Assembly: GCF_036311905.1 (NCBI RefSeq)
Contig: NZ_JAZDCH010000008.1
Coordinates: forward strand, 61,183 to 125,182
Reading direction: 5' to 3'
DNA: 64,000 nt
From: Brachybacterium sp036311905
GTDB lineage: Bacteria; Actinomycetota; Actinomycetes; Actinomycetales; Dermabacteraceae
A model generated the notes under the pieces. It saw only the letters and a program-made list of their open reading frames with translations, was not told where the DNA came from and ran no database searches. Shown in pieces: positions 17,982 through 25,234 of this stretch. Made by a program: the position numbers and the translations under genes. Position 1 is the first letter of the stretch. Each line of letters begins with the position of its first letter.

Positions 17982-20219
17982 TCAGACCGACGGCTGCAGC
18001 GTCACCGTCACGGGCGCCTCGTCCCGCAGCTCGACGGTGGCCCGCAGCTCCCCGTGGCGCACGCGGTGGAGCCCCAGCGCCCCCGGGCCGACGGCGCGCA
18101 ACGAGAGCGCGGTGACGGCGCCGTCCTCCCATTTCATGTCCACGGCCACGCCGGGGCGGGCGCGCAGTCCGCGCACGGATCCGGAGGCCAGGATCAGGGC
18201 CGCGGCGGGGAGCAGCTCGATCTCGCCGCGGTGGCTCTGCACGAGGCACTCCGCGATCGCGGCGACGATGCCGATGTTGCCGTCGATCTGGAACGGCGGA
18301 TGCGCGGAGAACAGGTTCGGGTACAGCCCGCTGCGCTCGGAGCCGTCAGGCAGCTCGGCGGGGCGCAGGAACAACTCGAGCAGATCCTGGACCTTGTCCG
18401 CCCGGCGCAGTCGAGCCCACAGAGCCGTCTTCCAGGCCAGCGACCAACCGGTCGCCTCGTCGCCGCGCGCCTCCATCGAGGCGACCACCGCGGCCGACAC
18501 CTCCGGCGGCTGCGGGGTCGCGCCGGGGTACTCGAAGCCCAGGTGGGAGACGTGCCGGTGGGTCGGCTCCACCTCGCCGACCCCGTCGAGGTGCCATTCG
18601 AGGACGCGGCCGTCGGCGCCGATGCGGGGGCCGGGGATCCTCGGGAGCGCCGCGGCTGCCTCCCGCACCACCTCGTCCTCGCTCCGGCCCAGCAGCTCCG
18701 CCGAGGCCAGCAACGATCCGAGCACGTCGTGCAGCAGCCAGCGGTTCATCCCGCCGCCCGCGGTGAGCGCGACCGCCTCGCCGCCCTCGGTGAGCCACTC
18801 GTTCTCGGGGGAGGTGGAGGGGAAGGTGACCAGCGTGCCGTCCTCCGCCTCGTGCAGCAGGTCGAGCGCGAACGCCGCTGCCTCCCGCAGGGCGGGGAAG
18901 CGGCGCACGGCGATCGCCGCGGTGTCCTCGCCGCTGAAGGAGGCGATCGAGTCCAGCTCGCGCTCGAGCCACAGCCCGCCCATCGGCCAGGTCGCCCACT
19001 TCGGGTCCCCGGACACCGGATCGGTGTACCCCCAGGGATCGGAGTTGTGGTGCACGGTCCAGCCGCGCGCCCCGTACAGCCGGCGCGCCGTGTCCCGGCC
19101 CGCGCGACGCAGCATCGCCGTGTAGCCCTCGAGCGCCTCGGCTGCTGCGGGCACGTGGGCCACGCCCGCCGCCCAGTGGTTCATCTCGAGGTTGATGTTC
19201 ACGGTGTAGTTCGAGTTCCACGGTGCGAGCACCCGGTCGTTCCAGATGCCCTGCAGGTTCGCGGGCGGCAGCCCGGCCCGCGAGGACGAGGCGAGCAGGT
19301 GCCGGCCGTAGGCGACCATGGTGGCGAGCAGCTGCGCGGACTCCGAGCCGGCGAGCTCGAGCGCGACCTCGTCGATCCCGGGCAGCGGGGTCTCGCGGTG
19401 GCGGCGTCGCAGCTCGGCCTCGCCCCGCTCGAGGGCCTGCTCCGCCTGCGCGGTCGTCGCGGCGAGCAGCTCCTCGAGGTCGCGGTCGGGCTGCTGCCCG
19501 AGCCCCTGCCAGGTGGTCCCGATCGCGCAGGTGACCAGCAGGCGTCCGTACTCGCGACTGGTGCGCACGACGACGACGGCGCGGCTCGCGCCCTCTTCGT
19601 CCCAGGCGAGCTCCGCCAGCTCCGCGTGGCGGGTGGGGACGCCGTCCGACGGGGCGCGCAGCACCACCGTGAGCCCGTCGTCGTCGGTGCTCCGACGCTC
19701 CTCGACGAGCGGGGAGGTGAGCTCGAGCGCCACCGCGACGCCCGCCGGGCAGGGCATCGCGTGGACCAGCACCTCGTCGGCGAGGCTCACCAGGGTGAGG
19801 TGCTCCGCACCGCTCGCGCGCACGACGTGCTCGGCCCGCGAGAGGTCGAGCACGCGCTCGTAGTCGGCCGGCGCGGGAGCCTCGGGACCGTCGAGGCGCA
19901 CGACGAGCTCGCCGACGGGCTGGTACGCCTGCGACCAGGCGGCCCCGAGCCCCTCGAGGGCTTCCTGTGCCGCGCGCACCTCGCCCCGGCGGAACAGGTC
20001 CCAGGCGCGTCGGCGCGCGGCCTCCGCGTCGTCGGCGCCGGTGTGCCAGCGCTCGGTGGTGGTGGGAGATCCCGACCACAGCGTCGACTCGTTCAGGCTG
20101 AAGCGGGGCGCCGTCGGATCACCCCAGACCATCGCACCGATCCGACCATTGCCGAGGGGGAGGGCCTCGAGCCAGCGATCGGCGGGACGGGGTCGACGGA
20201 TGTCCGTGCAAGATGCCAT
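17982..20219 (-). CDS. GH95 family glycosidase (alpha-fucosidase / alpha-galactosidase type)
   Basis: 745 residues, convergent with the pectin gene run. Landmark GH95 motifs are present: WLEALPLGNGRIGAMVWGD near the N-terminus, LNESTLWSG, the catalytic-region LQGIWND followed by PWNSNYTVNINLEMNHW, and FQIDGNIG near the C-terminus. No signal peptide is seen. GH95 enzymes remove alpha-1,2-L-fucose or alpha-L-galactose from plant polysaccharides, including rhamnogalacturonan II and xyloglucan side chains, which fits the locus. A LacI-type operator (20382-20397) lies upstream in the divergent gap. Confidence 0.92.
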   Translation of the reverse strand: MASCTDIRRPRPADRWLEALPLGNGRIGAMVWGDPTAPRFSLNESTLWSGSPTTTERWHTGADDAEAARRRAWDLFRRGEVRAAQEALEGLGAAWSQAYQPVGELVVRLDGPEAPAPADYERVLDLSRAEHVVRASGAEHLTLVSLADEVLVHAMPCPAGVAVALELTSPLVEERRSTDDDGLTVVLRAPSDGVPTRHAELAELAWDEEGASRAVVVVRTSREYGRLLVTCAIGTTWQGLGQQPDRDLEELLAATTAQAEQALERGEAELRRRHRETPLPGIDEVALELAGSESAQLLATMVAYGRHLLASSSRAGLPPANLQGIWNDRVLAPWNSNYTVNINLEMNHWAAGVAHVPAAAEALEGYTAMLRRAGRDTARRLYGARGWTVHHNSDPWGYTDPVSGDPKWATWPMGGLWLERELDSIASFSGEDTAAIAVRRFPALREAAAFALDLLHEAEDGTLVTFPSTSPENEWLTEGGEAVALTAGGGMNRWLLHDVLGSLLASAELLGRSEDEVVREAAAALPRIPGPRIGADGRVLEWHLDGVGEVEPTHRHVSHLGFEYPGATPQPPEVSAAVVASMEARGDEATGWSLAWKTALWARLRRADKVQDLLELFLRPAELPDGSERSGLYPNLFSAHPPFQIDGNIGIVAAIAECLVQSHRGEIELLPAAALILASGSVRGLRARPGVAVDMKWEDGAVTALSLRAVGPGALGLHRVRHGELRATVELRDEAPVTVTLQPSV

Positions 20220-20381
20220 GGAGTATCTCCCGAGGAGAGTGGAGGAAAGGAGGGGTAGTGCTGTGGCGCCGACGGGCAGACCGGGAGGCGCGGCAGTCGG
20301 TGCGACGAGAGTGGCGGTCGCGCCGATCTCACCAGATTCATCCTATGTGTGCGGCCCGTCGGCGTCGAGGGGTCGACCGAG

Positions 20382-20397
20382 GGAAAGTGCTTGCCCC
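20382..20397. promoter_or_regulatory. LacI-type operator candidate
   Basis: GGAAAGTGCTTGCCCC in the 342-bp gap between the divergent GH95 and Gfo/Idh genes. It closely matches the site at 20428 and the one at 30712. Confidence 0.55.
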
Positions 20398-20427
20398 GTC
20401 GGCCGGGACGTGATTGACTGATACCCA

Positions 20428-20442
20428 GGAAAGCGGTTGCCC
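20428..20442. promoter_or_regulatory. LacI-type operator before the Gfo/Idh operon
   Basis: GGAAAGCGGTTGCCC, about 120 bp before the Gfo/Idh start. Together with the 20382 site it may form a looping pair. The rest of 20220-20561 shows no gene. Confidence 0.6.
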
Positions 20443-20561
20443 TTTGTGGTGACGGACGATCACCGAGGACCGTCCTCTCCGCGATCCCCTTCGACCCCCG
20501 GCCCGGGCCCGCCCCGGCATCACGACCACGACCGCACGACCCCGACCCCCAGGAGTTCTCC

Positions 20562-21725
20562 ATGGCCACTCGCAGTATCGGCATCATCGTCAACGGCGCC
20601 ACCGGGCGGATGGGCTATCGCCAGCATCTCGTCCGCTCGCTCCTCGCGATCCGCGAGCAGGGCGGGGTCCTGCTCGCCGACGGCGACCGCCTCCTGCCCG
20701 AACTGCTGCTCGTCGGCCGCAACGAGGAGAAGCTGCGCGACGTCGCGGAGAAGCACGGCCTGGACAACTGGACCACCGACGTCGACGCGGCGCTCGACGA
20801 CGCGGACTACGAGGTCTACTTCGACGCCCTGGTCACGAACCTGCGCGTGGAGAACCTCAAGAAGGCGATCGCCGCCGGCAAGGCGATCTACACCGAGAAG
20901 CCCACCGCCGAGACCTTCGAGGACGCCCTCGAGCTGGCCCGCCTCGCAAAGGCCGCGGGCACCGTCTCCGGCGTCGTCCACGACAAGCTCTACCTCCCCG
21001 GGCTGCTCAAGCTGCGCCGCCTCATCGACTCCGGCTTCTTCGGCGAGATCCTCTCCGTGCGCGGCGAGTTCGGCTACTGGGTCTACGAGGGCGACTGGCA
21101 GACCGCCCAGCGCCCCTCCTGGAACTACCGCAGCGAGGACGGCGGCGGCATCGTCGCCGACATGTTCCCCCACTGGAACTACGTCATCGAGGACCTCTTC
21201 GGTCGCATCGAGGACGTCTACGCCCAGACCGCGACCCACATCGGCACCCGCTGGGACGAGAAGGGCGAGGCCTACACCGCCACCGCCGACGACGCCGCCT
21301 ACGGCGTCTTCCGCCTCGAGGGCGGCACGGTCGTGCAGATGAACTCCAGCTGGGACGTGCGCGTGCACCGCGACGAGCTGGTCGAGTTCCAGGTCGACGG
21401 CACGAAGGGCTCCGCCGTCGTCGGCCTGCACGGCGCCCGCATCCAGCCGCGCGAGGCGACGCCCAAGCCGGTCTGGAACCCGGACGTCCGCGACCCCCAC
21501 GACTACCGTGCCGACTGGATCGAGGTCCCCGACAACCAGGGCCCCGACGGCTACGACAACGGCTTCAAGGTGCAGTGGGAGGACTTCCTGCGCCACTACG
21601 TCGAGGGCCGCCCCTACCCCTTCGACCTGCTCGCCGGTGCGCGCGGCGTGCGGCTCGCCGAGACGGGGCTGCGCTCCGCCGCCGAGGGCCGCCGCATCTC
21701 CCTCGACCCGCTCACCGAGGCGTGA
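20562..21725 (+). CDS. Gfo/Idh/MocA family NAD(P)-dependent sugar dehydrogenase
   Basis: 387 residues, ATG after AGGAG. The N-terminal Rossmann fold carries GIIVNGATGRMGYRQH and the conserved EKP (IYTEKPTAETFE, around residue 110); a GFO_IDH_MocA C-terminal domain with GGGIVADMFPHWNYVIEDL follows. The family oxidises or reduces sugars, inositols or sugar acids. Substrate is unknown here. It heads a three-gene operon with a DUF993 protein and a sugar-isomerase-like protein, a set that suggests an oxidation - rearrangement - cleavage route for one sugar. Confidence 0.9.
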   Translation: MATRSIGIIVNGATGRMGYRQHLVRSLLAIREQGGVLLADGDRLLPELLLVGRNEEKLRDVAEKHGLDNWTTDVDAALDDADYEVYFDALVTNLRVENLKKAIAAGKAIYTEKPTAETFEDALELARLAKAAGTVSGVVHDKLYLPGLLKLRRLIDSGFFGEILSVRGEFGYWVYEGDWQTAQRPSWNYRSEDGGGIVADMFPHWNYVIEDLFGRIEDVYAQTATHIGTRWDEKGEAYTATADDAAYGVFRLEGGTVVQMNSSWDVRVHRDELVEFQVDGTKGSAVVGLHGARIQPREATPKPVWNPDVRDPHDYRADWIEVPDNQGPDGYDNGFKVQWEDFLRHYVEGRPYPFDLLAGARGVRLAETGLRSAAEGRRISLDPLTEA

Positions 21726-21730
21726 GCCCG

Positions 21731-23005
21731 ATGACCGCGATGCCGGATCAGCTCCGACTCACGCTCCTCGACGAGGACGGCTCCCTGCGCGAGGTCGACC
21801 TCGGCCAGGCCGCCGCCTTCCCGCCCCCGTCGGCGCCGCTGCGCTCCCGCACCGTGTTCGCCGCGGTGCACGTGACCCCGCAGGTCCACGGGGACAACAC
21901 CCCCGGCGCCCCGGCGGACATCGACTGGGACGCGACCCTCGCCTTCCGTCGCACCATGTGGCGGCGCGGGCTCGGTGTCGCCGACGCCATGGACACCGCC
22001 CAGCGCAACATGGGCCTCGACGCCGCCGCGACTCGCGAGCTGATCGCCCGCAGCGCCGACGCCGCCCGCGCCGCGCTCGCCGATCCGGAGATCGCGGCCG
22101 TCTTCCCGGAGGGGGCGCAGGTCCGCGACCTGGTCGTCGCCGGGGTCTCCACGGATCAGCGGGCCGAGGCGGAGCTCGGCCTCGACGAGATCGTCGCGGC
22201 GTACACCGAGCAGCTCGCCGCGACCGAGGCGACCGGTGCCGGGGCGGTGCTCATGGCCTCCCGCCACCTCGCCCGCACGGCCCGCTCCGCCGCCGACTAC
22301 GAGGACGTCTACCGCCGCGTGCTCGAGACCGCGAGCGAGCCCGTGGTCCTGCACTGGCTCGGCACCGCCTTCGACCCGAACCTCGAGGGCTACTTCGGCT
22401 CGCGGGACACCGCCGAGGCCTCCGAGACCCTGCTGCGCATCATCGGCGAGGATCCCTCGCGGATCCGCGGCGTGAAGATGAGCCTGCTCGACGACGCCGC
22501 CGAGGTCGCGGTCCGCGAGCGGCTGCCCGAGGGCGTCACCATGTTCACCGGCGACGACTTCCACTTCTCGCACCTCATCGTCGGCGACGGCACCGGCACA
22601 CCGGCCGACGGGGGCAAGGCGCAGGGCGCGTACTCCGACGCGCTGCTCGGTGCCTTCGCGGTCACCGCCCCGGCGGCGTCGGCCGCGGTGCAGGCGCTCG
22701 ACGCGGGCGACGCCGACGAGGCCCGCCGCATCCTCGACGCCTCGGAGGAACTGGCCCGCCACGTCTTCTCCGCCCCGACCTACCACTACAAGACCGGGGT
22801 CGCGTTCATGGCCTGGCTCAACGGCCACCAGCGGGCGTTCTCCATGATCGGCGGCATGCACTCGGCGCGCAGCCTGCCGCATCTCTCCCGCACCATCGAG
22901 CTCGCCGCCGCGACCGGCAACCTCGAGGATCCCGCGCTCGCTGCCGAGCGCTGGCACGGGATGCTCCGTCTGAACGGCTACGAGATCGCGGGAGGCACCC
23001 GATGA
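21731..23005 (+). CDS. DUF993 family protein (dihydrodipicolinate synthase-like TIM barrel)
   Basis: 424 residues, starting 5 nt after the Gfo/Idh stop. The sequence matches DUF993: an N-terminal segment of about 60 residues, then a barrel with AFRRTMWRRGLGVADAMDTAQRNMGLD, VVLHWLGTAFDPNLEGYFGS, IRGVKMSLLDD (candidate Schiff-base Lys in VKMS) and GVTMFTGDDFHFSHLIVGDG. DUF993 is distantly related to aldolases of the DapA/NanA type. Members have no settled function but are often next to Gfo/Idh enzymes and isomerase-like barrels, as here. A retro-aldol or hydrolytic step on a keto-sugar is plausible but inferred. Confidence 0.88.
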   Translation: MTAMPDQLRLTLLDEDGSLREVDLGQAAAFPPPSAPLRSRTVFAAVHVTPQVHGDNTPGAPADIDWDATLAFRRTMWRRGLGVADAMDTAQRNMGLDAAATRELIARSADAARAALADPEIAAVFPEGAQVRDLVVAGVSTDQRAEAELGLDEIVAAYTEQLAATEATGAGAVLMASRHLARTARSAADYEDVYRRVLETASEPVVLHWLGTAFDPNLEGYFGSRDTAEASETLLRIIGEDPSRIRGVKMSLLDDAAEVAVRERLPEGVTMFTGDDFHFSHLIVGDGTGTPADGGKAQGAYSDALLGAFAVTAPAASAAVQALDAGDADEARRILDASEELARHVFSAPTYHYKTGVAFMAWLNGHQRAFSMIGGMHSARSLPHLSRTIELAAATGNLEDPALAAERWHGMLRLNGYEIAGGTR

Positions 23006-23868
23006 ACGTCCCGCCCTCCGAGCGGATCGGGCACGGCACCCCGCGCCTGTCGATCAACCGCTGGACCTGCCGCACCACCCCGGTGCAGGAGTTCCTCGAG
23101 ACCACCGCCTCCCACGGGATCGACGCCGTGGGCCTGTGGCGGCAGGACGTCGCCGAGGTGGGGCTCGACGCCCTGCGTCGGCGAGTCGACGACGCCGGCC
23201 TGCGCGTCAGCACCCTGTGCCGCGGCGGCTTCCTCACCGCCTCCTCGGAGGCGGACCGCGCCGCGGCGCTCGAGGACAACCGTCGGGCGATCGACGAGGC
23301 CGCCGGCCTCGGGGCCCCCACGCTGGTGCTCGTCGTCGGCGGGGTGGACCGAGCCGACAAGGACATCGTCGGCGCTCGCTCCCGCGTGACCGAGGCGATC
23401 GCCGAGCTCGCGCCGTACGCGGAGGAGCGCGGGGTGACGCTGTCGCTCGAGCCGCTGCACCCGATGTTCGCCGCCGATCGTGCCGTGCTCTCCACGATCG
23501 ACCAGGCGCTCGACATGGCCGAGGCCTCCGGCAGCCCCGCCGCCGGGGTCGTCGTGGACACCTATCACGTGTGGTGGGATCCGTACCTCGAGCGGGCGAT
23601 CGAGCGCGCCGCCGCGGCGGGCCGCCTGTTCAGCTACCAGGTGTGCGACTGGAACCTGCCGCTGGCCGCCGAGCCGCTGAACTCCCGCGGCTACATGGGC
23701 GACGGCTACATCGACTTCCCGTCGATCACCTCGAAGATCTCCGCCGCCGGGTACACGGGCGACATCGAGGTGGAGATCTTCCACGAGGACGTGTGGGCGA
23801 CCCCCGTCGACGAGGCGCTGCGGATCATCGCGGGCCGCTTCGAAGAGCTCGTGCTGCCGCACGCGTGA
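23002..23868 (+). CDS. Sugar phosphate isomerase/epimerase-like TIM barrel protein
   Basis: 288 residues, ATG in an ATGA overlap with DUF993 and a GGGAGG ribosome site. Xylose-isomerase-like TIM barrel with metal-ligand motifs: SLEPLHPMF (Glu), VVVDTYHVWWDP (Asp/His), the YQVCDWNLPL strand and IEVEIFHEDVW (Glu). Members act as epimerases, isomerases or dehydratases on sugars and inositols. The tight coupling means it works on the same substrate as the dehydrogenase at 20562. Confidence 0.88.
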   Translation: MNVPPSERIGHGTPRLSINRWTCRTTPVQEFLETTASHGIDAVGLWRQDVAEVGLDALRRRVDDAGLRVSTLCRGGFLTASSEADRAAALEDNRRAIDEAAGLGAPTLVLVVGGVDRADKDIVGARSRVTEAIAELAPYAEERGVTLSLEPLHPMFAADRAVLSTIDQALDMAEASGSPAAGVVVDTYHVWWDPYLERAIERAAAAGRLFSYQVCDWNLPLAAEPLNSRGYMGDGYIDFPSITSKISAAGYTGDIEVEIFHEDVWATPVDEALRIIAGRFEELVLPHA

Positions 23869-24040
23869 GGCGGGGCAGCGCGCTGCGTCGGCCGTCCTGC
23901 CAGCCCGCCCCGCACGCCGGCCCGCCCGGCACCACGGGTGACCCGCGCGCCCGCACCGGGCCCCGGACGGAGGAGGATGGAGGCCTTGGCCCGGGGATGC
24001 CCGGCCGAGCCGAGACTCACCGGCGACAGGAGACCCCTCG

Positions 24041-25030
24041 ATGACCAGCGGATGCGGATGCGGCTGCGGCACCCCGAGCCGGGACCAGCTGCTGGGGATG
24101 CCCACCCCTCGCCCCGCCTCGGCCCCGAGCGCGTCCGCGACCGGACGCCACCCGATCGAGCAGATCAGCATCCCCGCGGGCACCTTCACCATGGGCGACT
24201 CCTCCGGGGACCGGAACCGGGCCGACGGCGAGACGCCCCGCCACGAGGTCGCGATCAGCGCCCTCGAGATGGACGCCACGACCGTCACCAACGACGCCTT
24301 CGCCCGCTTCGTCGAGGACACCGGGTACGTCACCGAGGCGGAGTCCTTCGGGTTCTCGGCCGTCTTCCACCTCGCGATCGCCGCCCCGCCCGAGGACCTC
24401 ATGGGCCCGGCGTCGGGCACGCCCTGGTGGGCCGGGGTCCGCGGCGCTGACTGGCGCCACCCCGGCGGCCGGAACTCGGACCTCGACGGGCTCGGCGACC
24501 ATCCCGTCGTGCACATGAGCTGGAACGACGCCCAGGCCTACTGCGCCTGGGCGGGCCGCCGCCTGCCCACCGAAGCCGAGTGGGAGTACGCCGCGCGCGG
24601 CGGCATCGAGGGGGCGAAGTACCCCTGGGGTGATACCGAGGTCGACGAGGGCGGCTGGCGCGCCAACATCTTCCAGGGCGAGTTCCCGCGGCAGAACACC
24701 CTCGAGGACGGCTATCTGACCACCGCCCCGGGCCGCTCCTTCGCGCCCAACGGCTTCGGGCTGTGGCAGATGGTCGGCAACGTGTGGGAGTGGTGCGAGG
24801 ACTGGTTCCACCCCGCCACCTACCGGCGTGGCACCACCGCGGAGCGGCGCACCACCGTCGCCGACCCGACGGGTCCCGAGGAGGGGCAGGCGCGGGTGCT
24901 CCGCGGCGGCAGCTACCTCTGCCACCTCTCCTACTGCAACCGGTACCGCAACTCCGCGCGCTCGCAGAACACCCCCGACTCCTCGATGGGCAACGCCGGC
25001 TTCCGCACCGTGGCCCGCCGGGAGGTGTAG
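24041..25030 (+). CDS. Formylglycine-generating enzyme (SUMF1/FGE) family protein
   Basis: 329 residues, ATG after ACAGGAG. The FGE fold is evident: IPAGTFTMGDSSGD, ALEMDATTVTNDAFARFV, WNDAQAYCAWAGRRLPTEAEWEYAARGG, MVGNVWEWCEDWF and RGGSYLCHLSYCNRYR. The last motif holds the two copper-ligand Cys (294 and 299) needed for oxidising a sulfatase CxPxR cysteine, so it looks like a true FGE rather than an EgtB- or nitrite-type relative. Its N-terminus has an unusual alternating Cys-Gly stretch (residues 5-9: CGCGC). No sulfatase gene lies in this window, so the client is elsewhere. The 204 bp to the next gene show nothing firm. Confidence 0.88.
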   Translation: MTSGCGCGCGTPSRDQLLGMPTPRPASAPSASATGRHPIEQISIPAGTFTMGDSSGDRNRADGETPRHEVAISALEMDATTVTNDAFARFVEDTGYVTEAESFGFSAVFHLAIAAPPEDLMGPASGTPWWAGVRGADWRHPGGRNSDLDGLGDHPVVHMSWNDAQAYCAWAGRRLPTEAEWEYAARGGIEGAKYPWGDTEVDEGGWRANIFQGEFPRQNTLEDGYLTTAPGRSFAPNGFGLWQMVGNVWEWCEDWFHPATYRRGTTAERRTTVADPTGPEEGQARVLRGGSYLCHLSYCNRYRNSARSQNTPDSSMGNAGFRTVARREV

Positions 25031-25183
25031 GCCCGCTGGTGGCCGCGCCCCGAGGGCGTGGTGGACCATAGCCGCAGCCAGGAGGTGGGGTAGACGTCGT
25101 CGCGCGCGAGCAGCCCGTCGAGGTCGACGCGCAGGCGCACGAGGTGCGTCGGCCCCCTCCCGGACGCCCTGGCCCCTTCGGGG

Positions 25184-25195
25184 TTACTCGTGTAA
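25184..25195. promoter_or_regulatory. TTAC-N4-GTAA inverted repeat before GH3
   Basis: TTACTCGTGTAA lies 40-51 bp upstream of the GH3 start, where an operator would be expected. No matching site is seen elsewhere in the window. Confidence 0.3.
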
Positions 25196-25234
25196 GTTTC
25201 GCCCATCCCGTCGTCGCACGCAGAGGAGCTCGCC

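Noticed and set aside
25050..25160. Antisense fragment reading HLVRLRVDLDGLLARDDVYP
   Set aside because: It looks protein-like and might be a gene remnant, but it is only about 35 residues and I cannot place it in a family.
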